64,000 bases of DNA from assembly GCA_002099365.1 (NCBI GenBank), contig MSED01000005.1, positions 2,170,001-2,234,000 on the forward strand, written 5' to 3'. Under the pieces are notes generated by a model that ran no database searches, had not been told where the DNA came from, and saw nothing but the letters and a program-made list of their open reading frames with translations. This document shows, piece after piece, positions 41,685-53,834 of the stretch. Each line of letters begins with the position of its first letter. Position 1 is the first letter of the stretch. The DNA comes from Phialophora verrucosa. Its lineage: Eukaryota > Ascomycota > Eurotiomycetes > Chaetothyriales > Herpotrichiellaceae. A program made the translations under genes and the position numbers.

Positions 41685-43968
41685 GTTTGCATCTTTGGGT
41701 ATGGAATACCAGGGACGGGTACGGCTGATATGAAGACAGAGCCCATGTTGTCGGGATCGGGCTTATTTTATCCAGGGACGAAGGATCAGGGCGGACAGGT
41801 CAACGACTTACACTCGCGTGAGCCCGGGGCAGATAAGGCAAGACTGCCAATGCCGCCACAACCGGTTCGGGAAGCCACATCTCTGCAACGCCTATTTAGG
41901 CTGATTCTCGGAAGGTCGTGTTGACGTCAGCCACTGAGGCTTCGAGGCTTGGTGTGGGTGAGGCTCGACTTCAATAAATCGATAAAAGGTGCTCAGTCTA
42001 CCTAGCTGCGGTGGATGGAATGAAGATACCCAAAATGGCGGGGGGAGAAGCACGCCGCTGGGGATGACGGAGACTGCGGGTGGGAGAAAAGAGAGAAAGA
42101 ATGAGTGGACGGGCAGGACAAGTCGAGAGATATTTGAATATTGCGGTGCTGTGCAGATGTCACCAAGCATGTAGAGGTCATCGAAGTCTTTTCCCTGCTC
42201 TTTGCGGGGACACAAATTCTCGATGGATCTTGCTGTAGCTGGCGAGCTGGAAAGCTCATGAATGGGGAAGGAGCGAATGGTCGAACATGGAGGTCTGGTC
42301 TAGCGAGGGTGCGTCTGCGACGAGCTGGTGCGGTACGGATAGCGAGTGGGTGGGTAGCTTTGGCCGGCCTTGTGCTGTGCAATTAATCAAAGAGATCCAT
42401 ATGCAGAGCTGGTGCCTGAAATGGCATGTGGAAAAGAAACGAAGTTACATTCCATGTCACCGCAGCCGTCACCAGGGAAGCCTTAGTGGTTGGATGTCGA
42501 TCTTTGAAAAGTCCTGCCCATCACCACCGGCATGCAGTACCCCGCAAATCATGCAATACACCCTCGTGTTTAGATCCCCAGCTAGTTTTCCATCATGTCT
42601 TCTGGAAGATGCTATAGTAGTATCCGTGGCATGGACAGGCCATGTCATCACGAGAGAACGCAAGGTTATGTGATCGCGGATCAAGTAGGTAGAGTACGGG
42701 GTAAGTATAGACTTCCTCATTCACGTCTTACTGGGGCATCTCGATCAGATCTACTCGTACACCGAGCTCCCCCAAAGGCGGCCGTCGGCATGAGAAATGA
42801 CGTCGTCGTGACACTCCAGCAGCTTAGAAAAACCCCGAAGACCGGGCGCCTGGGAACTCCCCCATAGCTTGTCCGAACCTTATGAGGATGTGCTGTAACT
42901 GTGCCACAAACTCAAGTCTTGGAACGGGAAAATTCGAATTGATCATATGCTCACCGACTCTAGGATCTGACAAGTAGTAGTTGATGCTCGTCTTCCACCA
43001 CACAATCAAGGTAATTCGTCCGAGGACCACACCGAGCAAACCCTTCGCAGCGTCTTCTGATCCTTGTCCTCCCCGCAATTGATTATACTGCATTGAGCCG
43101 CCTTGGCCGGTTCGGTTGCGGATTATGGGCTAGGCCGTTGTACTGATCCGCTTCAGGGCCGATATTTATCCTATTTGTCCAGCATTGGATGACACTGGAG
43201 TCTTTCCATGATTCCGTCCGGTGATACGCATGGGCTTTGTCCGGTACGTCTTATGTTCGTCCCAATCACTGGTTGTGCTCAAGCCAGGACAATAGCCCAC
43301 AAGAGTATGCCGCCTCCATCGTCCAGAGTCTTCCTCGCCAACTGTAACCTTTCCCCGGAGCACACCGGGCCTTGGCTTCACACCTGCGATCACGACCCTC
43401 ATCGCGACGGCGTGCTTGGTCAAAACAACGTTGCACCCTCACTAGAAAGGCAAGGTCTAGTCGGGGGTATTGCGAATTTCAGTACCAGTTCGGTAAGCGC
43501 ACTTCCCTCTGGTGACCTTGTCGCAAGGATGCTCGCACAACTGACCTGAGCGGCTGCCTGCCCGAAAACCTAGTCCGTGGTTCCCCAACCTGCATTTGAT
43601 GCCTTTTGACTGCAACCTAAGCATATTCAACCATGAATCCAGGTGTGGCATAACCGAACAGAGTACGGCGACCCGGAATGTTCAATGCCAGTGATTATCG
43701 AGCCAGGTTCGTGTAATCCGGCATTCCGCGACACTTGGCATTCCGGGCATTTTGGACAGTACCACTATACTCCGCGGTGCACGACCCCACCAAACCACTG
43801 CATCATTTTCGTAGAGGTTGTTGACCTTGTCTGCCTCGCTATCGGTTTCCGACATTTTGCATGGCATTGCATTCGGCAATCGAACGGCCCGAGTGCCTGA
43901 TCTCGAATGTTGTAACGTGGAAACGACGGCTAGTTCACTCGATGCTACCTCTCTCGCTTCATATCGCA
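41685..43968. other. Long intergenic region, no gene seen
   Basis: About 2.3 kb holds no open frame with recognisable content on either strand. It is the largest gene-free stretch among intact genes, and a small or non-coding gene could be missed here. Confidence 0.4.
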
Positions 43969-44850
43969 CTACTCTTCCTTCTCTGCGTAAGATCCATCCA
44001 TTGCGTCCAAGATCTCTCCCCCAAGCAAATATATGATGTAGGCGGGGAAAAGAAGCCAGAGACCGTTAGGAATAACCCACAGGAAGACAAGGTTGTACGC
44101 GGAATTGTGGCCAATGTTGGCGAAGCCGGAGAAGTACTCGTTCAGCCCTGAGAAGTTTTGTCTTAGCAAAGGCCCTCTGGTGCTTGATAAAAAATCATCC
44201 CCGATTGATCGAAGCGAATGTCAAAACTCACAGTATAAAACAGTCTTGCTTAAGGTCATGACTGCAGCAGAAAATAAGTAGAGAACTGCCTTGGCAACTC
44301 CAGGGCCTCTGACGGAGTTATCGTCCTCGCCCAGGAAGAAACCCTGTATACTTCGAGTCGTGAGTAGGTTCCCTGACGCGTTTCTGTATATAGCAATCAA
44401 GTAGTAGATGTACATCGCTGTTTCGACGGCATTTAACGATGCTTGAGCGGCTGTAAAACCAACGTGGCCGTTCCACGCCGGCCAGCCGTAGACATAATCA
44501 ACCGTACCATACAGCGCATACAGCTTCCAGATAGGGGAGTGGAACTTCCCACCAGGCATCGAGTGTGGCCGGAGCGCGATATATCCCGTATCCCAGATCA
44601 CTAGTGGTAGGGAAACGTAGAGCCAGATCACCAACAGAGGTGGCACCTTGTGCGTGTAAAGGTGGATCAAGGAGGATCGCGTCTCTGAATTGGTCGCTCG
44701 CTTCGCCCTGCGCTTTCGAGAGGGAGGAGAAATAGTGGACGAGTCGTCAGACTGCGGGGAGGAGACTGAAGGTGAGGCACTGGATCGTGCCTTCGATTTC
44801 GGAGTTACAGGGTCCGGGAAGGGTCGCGGGTGGTGTCTTGTGGCAACCAT
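43969..44850 (-). CDS. Multipass membrane protein, possibly EXPERA-like
   Basis: The exons are 44232-44850 and 43969-44147, giving 265 residues. A basic, Ser-rich cytosolic N-terminus (about 60 residues) precedes four or five membrane helices: VPPLLVIWLYVSLPLVIWDTGY, KLYALYGTVDYVYG, ETAMYIYYLIAIY, AVLYLFSAAVMTLSKTVLYW and AYNLVFLWVIPNGLWLLFPA. The acidic residues in VIWDTGY, TVDYVYG and NAVETAMY are spaced roughly as in EXPERA proteins (sterol isomerase EBP, TM6SF2). That placement is tentative, and the cellular role is unknown. Confidence 0.84.
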
Positions 44851-45607
44851 CTCGGTCTAAGAGCTGTAGGCGGCGGTTATGCCCAATGGCTTCAACAGGA
44901 CGGCTGCAAAAGTTGTGTGCTGCGCCCACCTCGAAAGTTCCGCAGCTCTTATGCACAGCTAAATTGCCGTATGTTTGCAGTACAGAAAGCAGCTCCGTCC
45001 TTGACGACCAGTTCTCGCACGTTTCGATGATGCAGTTGACTTTCACAGTGCTCTCAAGCAAGGGTGAGGTGGGCAGACGTCTTGGTGCGAGGGCTTTGAA
45101 TTATGGCAGGGCGCCAGTTGTCGATATGGCCAAAAGACACCGAAGCTGGGGGAAAAGAGTCCAGCCGAGTTGCGATCGCTACAGGGCGTGAAGTGAGCGA
45201 AAATCAAACAGCGATTGAGTGGGTTGAAAGTAGATACATGTACGTACTGTGAGTGGGAAACGCCGCACTTGCCCCAGATTTGGGCGCCCCGACAACCCAC
45301 CTCGGCTGCGAGCGATCCGTGCTTACTAGTGATGCCATTCTTCGTATCGGCTGGCGCGGTTCAAGTGGCTTGCTTAAGAACGCCCAGTACACTTTGGACT
45401 AACAACTGGGATACACGGGCCATGGGGTATTCAGAATGCGTATTGGTATGTACCTGCATGGCCGAGGCGGGTGCCTGACATAGGAAACCCCTCGAGTCGC
45501 ATCACAATTCGATGAAGCATTTTGCTACGAACATCGCAATAATGCGCGTATCGAAGTCACCTCTTCCTCTGTATCAACAAAGGGTGACTTGTGTGATACT
45601 GTCCTCC
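44851..45607. other. Intergenic, no gene seen
   Basis: This is the upstream region of the membrane-protein gene, next to the pseudogene's 3' end. Confidence 0.45.
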
Positions 45608-46402
45608 TCATTCCCATAGTTTGACGAGGTTCTCATTGAGTCCATCCTCCCATGGCCCGGATTGCTGGTCGTTCCCTAACTGCAAGAACTTTGCTACCGC
45701 CATTTGTGCCTCAGGCGTCTGTGCAAGTGCCACAATCCTCTGGAGCGCCTCCTGTGAGGGCGCATCCTCATTCACGGCGTCTTTTATGGCTGTTAATGCA
45801 GAGCCGGGAAAGGAAGCGACGCGCTGTGTGAGCTTGTCAACGTAGCTTATCATGTCCCCAATAGAAAGAAACGCCTTGACCCATCTAATACGCTCAACCG
45901 CATCTGCACCAACAGTGTTTGCGCCCAAAGGGTGTTCCAGAGCTCCATCGCGACCAGTGAGCTTTGTGAGGTATTGAGCGCCTCCGCCTGCGTGGAGCAT
46001 TCAAAGGCCAACTTCAAGACTGCCCAGCTTTGTCCCAGGAGCCGCAAACCGCATATCCTTCTGGAGCAAGATCTCGTTTCCGGCACTCAGAGACGGACCG
46101 GCTATTCCTGGACTGGAAAACCTCCTATACTGCACATCATGCGGGCGCTCTCGACGAAGCTCTTGGCGACGTCAAGGGGATCCAGTGATGGCGGCGCCGG
46201 TGATGATGCGCTGAGGATATGTAGGTCGTAGTGGGCAAAGAAGGATTTCGGATTGGCCGAAGAGAATACCACAACCTTTGGACGATTTGGATCATCCCTC
46301 AGAGTGGTCACGAAAGCGTGCAAATCCGAAAACCTTGTGATCTAGAATGTTGATGGGTGGATTGTCGAAGACCGCTCGTGTGACTGTGCCGTAGCCTCCC
46401 AT
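45608..46402 (-). pseudogene. Enoyl-CoA hydratase/isomerase pseudogene
   Basis: Three colinear pieces of a crotonase-family protein lie in different frames. These are GGYGTVTRAVFDNPPINILD (from ATG 46400-46402), then DLHAFVTTLRDDPNRPKVVV to ARMMCSIGG (46102-46320), then GIAGPSLSAGNEILLQKDMR onward to 45608. The third piece has an in-frame TGA at 46001-46003, within LEVGL-MLHAGGGAQYL. At least two frameshifts and one nonsense codon are present, and the gaps are too short for introns. Otherwise similarity is good to the last residue (ENLVKLWE), so decay looks recent. Whether a functional copy exists elsewhere is unknown. Confidence 0.85.
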
Positions 46403-46985
46403 AGCTGCGATGTGTCAGGCGTTGTGGTGTCCAAGGTAGGCAGAGGCAATGGGCGATATGCGGACGATTGGACTGCATTATTTATCCTTCGGTCCCCCAG
46501 TGCAGTCTCACTTGGATTCTTGCTCGCTGCCATGGCTATTACTGTGTTTCTGGAGATATTCTTGAGGCCGACGACTAATCTACATGGCATTCCGCTGATA
46601 TTGGCATGTTGAGAATTTCTCGTTCCGGCCACTGGTCGTGTTGGAAACCGGTCAAATCGTCGTTCCGAAGTATCTCAATAGAAAGGCAGCATTCCAAGAT
46701 ACCGTTCAACGTGCAGCCACATAGTGATGGTCAAGCTCAACCTGTGTATGCACGCATACCTTTTCCTTGGCTTGTCGTTGTGGGATCGGTTTGCGGCAGG
46801 AGACGTGTCAGAGTAGAACAAGACCGTTCACGTGCATGAGAGCCAGGACTGCCACCCGCTCCGGGGCCTTTCAACACACAGTCCTCAGGATGCTCAAGCT
46901 CGGGCTGACGAAGAACTAGAATCTGCATCTCGCCTGAACTCAACTCTCACGTGCTCCGATATCCGGCAACTCCAGAAGAGACCGG
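46403..46985. other. Intergenic, no gene seen
   Basis: This lies between the pseudogene's 5' end and the stop of med31. Confidence 0.45.
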
Positions 46986-47387
46986 CTATCTGGATGCCTC
47001 CTGTTCATCAGTTTCGTTTGGTGTAGCTGACCGTATCTCGTTGGTCTCGAAGAGCCTCGCGATAACGTCGGGTCTGATGAGATCCTTTCGGAATTGTTCT
47101 TGCTGGAGCAATTCGAGATTCCGTAACGTGGCACCAGGATGAGTGAGGTACTGGGCGTATTGAGGGGTACGCCAATAGCTGTAAAGGTACTTGAGATATC
47201 TCGCAAACCGATCCGCATCCGTATCGTCTCCTTCGGCGACATTGCGAGAAGTTGCTGGTTTATTCAGAAGATGTGGATGAAACAGAGCGAGATACTGAAG
47301 ATACTGCGGATTCGAGAGGGATAGGACGAATTCGAGTTCCAGGGTAAAGCGGTGGGATAGGGCCACTGGGGGTTTTGTCGCGTCCAT
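46986..47387 (-). CDS. med31: Mediator complex subunit 31 (Soh1)
   Basis: This single-exon gene encodes 133 residues. Med31 belongs to the middle module of Mediator, which links activators to RNA polymerase II. Almost the whole Med31 core is visible: RFTLELEFVLSLSNPQYLQY, FARYLKYLYSYWRTPQYAQY, LTHPGATLRNLELLQQEQFR and LIRPDVIARLFE. The insert after LLNKPATSR is fungal-type. The start at the first Met puts 10 residues before the core, as expected. Confidence 0.95.
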   Translation of the reverse strand: MDATKPPVALSHRFTLELEFVLSLSNPQYLQYLALFHPHLLNKPATSRNVAEGDDTDADRFARYLKYLYSYWRTPQYAQYLTHPGATLRNLELLQQEQFRKDLIRPDVIARLFETNEIRSATPNETDEQEASR

Positions 47388-48890
47388 ATCGCAATATTGC
47401 TGGGCGTCGAAAGCTGTTCACAATTCGAGATGCTCGAAATCTCAACTCTGGCTTCCGAACACGGGCGGTGGATGGCGAATATGGTGGTAGGGTTTATGCT
47501 GGCGCGTCTTTATCGATAACCAGGTCGTTTGAGTGTGGATACTACTGGAGTATTTCGCGTAACTCAATTCAACTGTGGTGCACACCGAACTGAGACAAGC
47601 AGTACTGTGGTACTGTGCGCTTTGTCGTGGTACGAGGTAGTGTTCCGAGCGCGTCTGTCAGCACCCCTACCTCAGTTGACCCATACTCTATCAGTTCAGA
47701 TTCGCTCGTGTTGCTCAAACCCTCAAGAACGCCTCCACGTCACCATGCCCAGGATAACGCGTCTGAGATTTGAGTTTGGGCAGGGATCCCGAGGGCGGGA
47801 GAAACGGGTGATCTGTGCCCTTTACCAAGCAGATTCCAGGGGAACTCGGAGTTTCGAACGGAAAGCCAGTCCAAGTAATTGTAAGCTTGAGCCGCTATGC
47901 GGACGTTCGAGCGGTCCGTGAGAGACCTTGTGTCGTGAAGAGACCTATCATGTAGCTGACCGTTGCTGGACAAGAATTCCCAGGGAAAGCAGAGGGTAGT
48001 TGAAGACGTCAACGAGATTGGTTAGCAATGGGCTGGGTGTGTTTCAGAGGAGAACGACAGCTGCCCAACGAGGCTCTGAGTGGGCACGAAGATGATCGAG
48101 AAGAGCCCGAATGAGGCAGTGCTTTGTGAAATTTGGGCTGGTCTGAGAGACTCGGCAGGTGACCAGTAGAAATCTTCACGGCTGGCGCAGAAGCTGTTTG
48201 CAAACAAAGGCCCTGGAGATCGACACCCAGTTGATGTAGATCCTGGCAGACTAGATGCCAACAGACTAGGAGACCTTGAATGATGGCTTGTTGTGTACGT
48301 AGATGATCGTAATGTCAATTCCAACCGCGAACATTCTTGAGCTCGCAAGACGGTAGCGTGGTGTGGCGTGAGCACCCCAACTTTTGGCGCAGTGGATAGC
48401 GGAGCCTTTAACCAGCTGGACCCCCCGTAGCGACTTGAAGCGCGAAGGGCCCCGAAACGGCCTCGGGAACCAACGACGCCCCTCTTCTTGTTGCTTCCAC
48501 CCTTCCCTAGATCTTCCCGACCAACACACGCTTTCCTACGACCTTTTATCCCCCTTCTTGGTGCTTTCTCTCCTAGGCGTGCATAGTGACCACAACCAGC
48601 ATTTCCTACAACAATATTGTCTTCACCAACAGCGTTAGGCTTCGCAGCGCTCCTTGGCTACCGGCGCATAGTCACCCTCTGTCTGCATTCACGACACTGC
48701 GCTTCCCTCCCCTGACAGAAATCTCATCACCTCACCGAAGGGTGGCACACTCTCACCACCTATATTACGTCGATCATCATCCTTGCGAATAGACAGTGCT
48801 CGATAGCTACGATTGAACTGGACGTATTTGAGGCCTGGCCCTGCAGTGACCAACCATCAGACCACGAAGGAAGCAAGAACAAGGAGGACA
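47388..48890. other. Intergenic, no gene seen
   Basis: About 1.5 kb holds the promoters of med31 (minus) and pal1 (plus). A tRNA-like A box near 48380 has no matching T arm. No coding sequence was recognised. Confidence 0.45.
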
Positions 48891-50609
48891 ATGGCACAGA
48901 CAGTGCCTCTGGTCGGTATGTTGTGACAACCCCCGTCCTCGAATTCTGCATTTTAGTGCCTCTTTGTTTCTATCATTGTTACTCGCCTGATAACCACGTC
49001 TGATGCCTTTTGCGCGACTGTCTACTGACGTTCCTGCTATAGAACGCGGCCCATCGCCTCTTGCGTCTAAGAACCCCTTTCGTAACCTTGTATCAGAGAA
49101 CAACACCGTCAGACCAATCTCGACGAATCCCTTTCTCGATACCAATGAGATTACGTCTCCGGACTCGGCCACTAAGGCAACACCTACAACTGCCAGTGCC
49201 AGCGCAACAAGCCCATCTAGCATGGTGGACAAGACTGTCGATATATTTGTGCGCTCTCTGCTCTCTTGTCAAAGCTCAGTGACTGACCCAAGACAGGCAA
49301 GCCTTGATTTAAAAGACTCCTCAAAGCCCTCACAGCCACCCGCAAATGGCAATGTAAGACGGGAAAACATGCCTCCTCCGCGACCACACCAACCACGTGG
49401 CCCTCCTCTCCGCCATAGGCCCAGCAACTCGGATGAAGAACGGCGGCGACAGCAGGGGAAACCCCGAGGTCAGCCAAATGAACTTGACATTTTTGCTGAT
49501 CCTCCGGACGCCAGTCGCGCACGTGAAAGACGTGGGCCGCCACGACGAAATAGCGAGTCGTCTATCCGCGAGAAGCCAAAGGACATGGATCCCGAGGCGG
49601 AAAAGAGAAGGCGAGAGCGAAAATTACGCGAAGGCCGTGACGGGAAAAGCTCAACCAAATCAAAGAAGCCAAATGCAAGGTTGGATATTATCGATAAACT
49701 GGATGTCACAAGCATCTATGGTACTGGCCGTGAGTCGTCACATCTGTTTAATGTGCGGTGGCGCTGACTTGTACAGTATTCCATCACGATGGTCCGTTTG
49801 ACGCCTGCAACCCTCATCGGAATCGCCGAGGCGCCAGGCAAGCCCCGATGCAGGCATTTCCCAAAGACTCGTTGAATATGCAGCTTGGGGGCTCCGGGCC
49901 AAATAATTCCAAGCTTAACCTTGACCAGTATCACGGCACAGGGACGGAAGCAAATCGCGACTATAATCATGCGGCGGCACAGGATGCCGATGCGGACTAT
50001 ATGCGCCGACCACTACCCGAGAGAAGCGCCAGCTTCAATCCAACAGCCCGAATTGAACCTGTCCATGGCGATGAGTCAGCTGGTCTTGGAACGAGCACTT
50101 TCTTAGAGGGCACGCCTGCCAGTCGAGCTGCGATCCAACGTCGAGTGAGTGAGCAAGAAGCTGCAGATCAGGCTATGGCAGCTGGCCTATCACGGAAGAA
50201 GAGTTTGGCCCAGAGGATCAAATCTGTACGACCGAGAGTGAATGACACAGGACGCATGACGTCCCCCGAGCCCTTCCCTGCCGTGACTCCAACCAGCCCA
50301 CTTGGGACAGGCAGATCTGACCAGAATGGCGTGAACCCATTCTTCAAAGATTACGATAACGAATACGAGAGGAAAGGTGCACAGATTGCATTTGCAGAGG
50401 AACAACTCAAGACCGCGCCGCGAGCTCGGGCGCCGTCTAGCCCGAAACGTGCTGGACCGAGTCTCGAGCGGAAGTTAACGGCTGACAGTGCCGGCCCTCC
50501 ACCTGAAGAAGGCCGGGCTGGCGGCGGCGGCTTCCTCAGTCGAGTCAAGAGCATCAAGGGAGGGCGGAGCAAGACTCGCGAGAGGCGCAATACCGAGGCG
50601 TCGTCCTAG
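48891..50609 (+). CDS. pal1: Pal1 cell-morphology protein
   Basis: Pal1 is a membrane-associated protein of sites of growth that interacts with the actin/endocytic machinery and keeps cell shape in fission yeast. The exons are 48891-48915, 49043-49248, 49297-49729 and 49777-50609, giving 498 residues. The 48-nt intron 49249-49296 is stop-free and in frame. Family landmarks are PNELDIFADPP, RRNSESSIREK, LDIIDKLDVTSIYGTG, then LFHHDGPFDACNPHRNR and MQAFPKDSLNMQLGGSGPNN. Two NPF motifs (NPFRN, NPFLD) near the N-terminus and a third (NPFFK) later suit binding to EH-domain proteins. The rest is disordered. Confidence 0.95.
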
Positions 50610-51402
50610 TTGAACAGGTTCATCGAGGTGGTGCCCTGAACGAGCCTGTCTGTGGCAGGGAGTACGAGTGCTTTTGGAAAAGAGTTTCGTACACAGGCCA
50701 TCATCGGCCTTTTTCTTTCACAGCGTGCAAGTGCAAGGTTTTCGGAGTCGTATATGTCTGGATGTCGGGATTTCAGGTCAGGCCACAATCAATGGTGCAT
50801 TTTGGGGTGGGCAGCGTCGCATGGCATGAAAATTTGACGATATGACCATTCATCCGCCTGAGGGCTCGGAATTCCCCTGTAATTCCCCTCCCCCGGCTCT
50901 CTGAAATAAGGGACAAGCTGGAAGTGAGAAAAAGTGTGTGCGGGATTGTGCTTGCCCTTCGTGGCATGCATGTCTCTATTGTCGAGGAGAGGCCCCACGA
51001 TCGACCGACTGGCCGAATCCGAGTCCTATATTCTGATTCTCATTTCCTCTTGCCCAAACCGTGCGGTTCGCGTTTCGCGTATTGTTATGTACAGAGTACG
51101 GAGTAGAGTGATGATTGATCGATGCAACTGGTATTTCTTGCAGAGGCCACTCTTCTTCTCTTCCCCTCGAGCACGCGTCTAACTGCGTCCAGTCTACCGA
51201 GTACGAGGTAGTCTTGCTCATATGCTTGCTGATCTCGACTGGGTACCTACAGTAGACACGTGGACACCAGGACAATCGACATATATGCGAGGATGTTCGA
51301 TGATCGACGAATACAGTAATTATTAGCTGCTTGGTAGGGCAAGAATCTAGATACTTCGTTCCGGGCACGATAGCTCGCAAGAAACACTCCGTACTGCGTC
51401 AA

Positions 51403-51412
51403 TACGGAGTAC
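51403..51412 (+). repeat. TACGGAGTAC copy
   Basis: Exact copy. An inverted partial copy (ACTCCGTAC) lies at 51386-51394. Confidence 0.6.
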
Positions 51413-51520
51413 GACTACCTGACCGGGACTCAGCGCTTGTTGCTCTTTGCTCTTTCTCTCCGTACTCCTGTCCTCGATATTCAAGGCGATAGTCTACGAT
51501 CCCTCTGCGAATTTAGGGGG

Positions 51521-51550
51521 CCCTTCCTTCCTTCCTTCCTTCCCTCCCTC
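51521..51550. repeat. CCTT/CCCT microsatellite
   Basis: About five CCTT units are followed by CCCT units. Confidence 0.8.
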
Positions 51551-51784
51551 GTTCCTCCCGCCGATATCCAGGGTATAGAAATGAGAACATCTAACTGTGA
51601 TGCCGTCCACCGAACCCGACCGTAAATCGAGGTTGTATTTACACGTCCATGCATGCGTCCGTCGATCCATCCATTCGCCCACCTCGTTCACTTGTGATTC
51701 TCGTTCCCGCATCGTCTGGCGTCTCGTGCGTAAACGCCGAGTGCAGCGTCTCTCACCACGTACACTGTGGCAGTCCCAGCAAAA

Positions 51785-53140
51785 TCAGTCACTCGGTCCA
51801 CCGACCCAGTCCAACCCCGCCCCGGTGACCAGCGCTCCAATGACCCAAACGCCAGCATATCCAAGCGCTCCTTGGAGTTCAACGCCCTCGACCGTACCCC
51901 ACGTCGTCAGCACCGTCTCACTGAAGATCAATCCTGCGAGGACCACCGTCCGGCGGATGAGTTCCTTCTGCCGCGCAGAATACCATCCCCACGTGTTATA
52001 GTGGATATGGTCCCAGAACGTGGCGGTCGAGGGATCGAATTCTTGCACGGGCGCCGTCTCTGGAGCAACGACGGCGGTCGAGCCGGTGGCGGCGGTGGAC
52101 GGCGCGAAGAGGAACTCCATCATTGCGTACCCCGCTGGGAGGAGCGCGAGGAGGAGGACCGGAAGGCCTGCGGGACCCAAGTGTGCAGGTTCAAGCGTTC
52201 TGAGTCCTACGAAATGCAGGATCAGCCATGTGGGAAGGTACGTTGCGAAGGAGGCTTCTAGGAGAACGGCGAAGATCGCAGTCGCGAGGAGAGAGGTTGC
52301 GATGGTGGTGTACGGGTCTGTGAGAATGGGGCGGTTCCGAAGACTGTATTTGGGTGCGTAGCTTGGTATGTGGGACAGGGAGAGAGGGCGCAGGAAGTAG
52401 TACGGGAGCGAGTTGGCGATGATGGCGGAGAGGGCTATTGAAGCCAAGGTGATGGGAGAGATTTGGTAGAACAGGCCGAGCAGGATGGCTTGGGGTGTGT
52501 GGAGCAGGAGGGAAAGGGAGGCTACATCGTAAGCTGCAAATCATCACGTTAGCCTTTGGAGAAAGAAAGGAAAGATGTCGCCGCAAGGCGTTCAAAAGCA
52601 ATAAGCCATAGTGGACGTACCATCGAAGTTGCTGACCCAGTATACTCCCAACTTGACGACTTTCCAGCTTAACAATCCGAGTATCTCAGCCCAGGTGTCC
52701 GGCCTCCTAGAGATTGTAGCCAGATCTCCTACTCCAACCGTTGCTGCCGCGGTCTGCAAGGCCGATTCCAGCACTGTGCTCAACACCACACTTGCCACGA
52801 ACTTGAAAGGCTCGAAGTCCCTGCTCTCGACAACGACAGGTGGAGCGCCCCGCGTGACCGGCTTTGGAACAACAACAACAGGCGAGCCCGGTGGAGATGT
52901 GGTCGAGCGCGATTGACGTCGTCTGCGCGTCGCGGTCCCAACAGGGGAGGACGGCTTCGAGCCCGGTGTTTCTGCTAATATGCCATTCACGGCGTCCGCT
53001 GCGCTGGTACTTGACGCGACGCTGCCGGATTTGTTATGTCGACTTCGCGGCGCCATGGTGGGGCCTGTGAGGTTGGAGATGGAGGGCTCGTGGGATGGGT
53101 GCACGAGGGTGGTCGCGAGTTCGACGAGGTCGCCCAGCAT
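51785..53140 (-). CDS. Conserved multipass membrane protein, unknown function
   Basis: The exons are 52621-53140 and 51785-52533 (87-nt intron, frame kept). Possible starts are 53329, MLGDLVELA (53140, chosen) and MAPRSRHNK (53056). A Ser-rich basic N-terminal part is followed by a segment FKFVASVVLSTVLESALQTA. About six hydrophobic helices then follow: LLLHTPQAILLGLFYQI, IALSAIIANSLPYYFL, IATSLLATAIFAVLLEASFA, LPVLLLALLPAGYAMMEF and others. The protein looks like a fungal integral membrane protein, and I do not recognise a characterised family. Confidence 0.8.
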
Positions 53141-53459
53141 GGGAAGCTTGTGATTTGGGGATGGTGCAGTAGACTGAGGAAGTGAAGCCGAAAGAGAGAG
53201 GATGAACTGCGTCAAGACTCCGTTGGCGAGAACATCTGCGCGTTCCTGGTGTTGTCGGGTTGAGAAAGTCAAGTGGCTGGAGGAGGGTGGTGAGCGAGTG
53301 GGAGAGGAAGCGGACAACAGACCAAACACTGGGCTCTCGCGATCGTGACGTGATTGGCCCCTGCGAGCTGAATCTCGCTACGTCACGGGAGACGGAGCGG
53401 AATCGAGTCTCCGGCCACGGTGGAGTACAAGTGCAAGTGGCACAAGAGCATGAGTCGCA

Positions 53460-53469
53460 TACGGAGTAC
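53460..53469 (+). repeat. TACGGAGTAC copy
   Basis: Exact copy, 15 bases upstream of the 33-bp tandem duplication. Confidence 0.6.
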
Positions 53470-53484
53470 TCGTAACGACGACGT

Positions 53485-53550
53485 GAATGCTATCAAGACA
53501 AAGCTATTTCACGACATGAATGCTATCAAGACAAAGCTCTTTCACGACAT
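53485..53550 (+). repeat. 33-bp tandem duplication
   Basis: Two head-to-tail units (53485-53517 and 53518-53550) differ at one base. Each starts GAATGCTATCAAGACAAAGC. The length is a multiple of three, but I see no supported gene across it. Confidence 0.85.
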
Positions 53551-53834
53551 GAAGCGACTAGCAGCTTCCGATAGGCTTGTTTCATCCAAAAAGCCACGAA
53601 ACATCAAAGCAGGCAAAGCAGCTTTGTTGGAGAGCTTTGTCCAAGGTCAAAGACGCAGCCTGAGTTTCCATTATGTCTCCATTCTTGCATGCATTGTCAT
53701 AGATGCCTCCCTGGCAGGTAGGCGGCTCTATTTAATAATCGATCCCAGCCCCGAAACTGCCACTCTGATCCATCGACGTCAGAACCCCAGAAAAAACTAT
53801 CTACTTCCCTGCCTGCCTACCTACCTACCACAAG

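Larger units (their letters stand above)
50610..51784. other. Intergenic, no gene seen
   Basis: About 1.2 kb lies between convergent genes. It contains several TACGGAGTA-like motifs (51097-51105, 51386-51394 inverted, 51403-51412) and a CCTT microsatellite. Confidence 0.5.

Noticed and set aside
48376..48460. tRNA-like start (TGGCGCAGTGG followed by ATAGCG) on the plus strand
   Set aside because: There is no T arm or B box within 300 bases downstream, and no acceptor or anticodon stem pairs, even allowing intron-like gaps.
51521..51550. CCTT run as a regulatory pyrimidine tract
   Set aside because: It lies between two convergent 3' ends and is best explained as a simple microsatellite.
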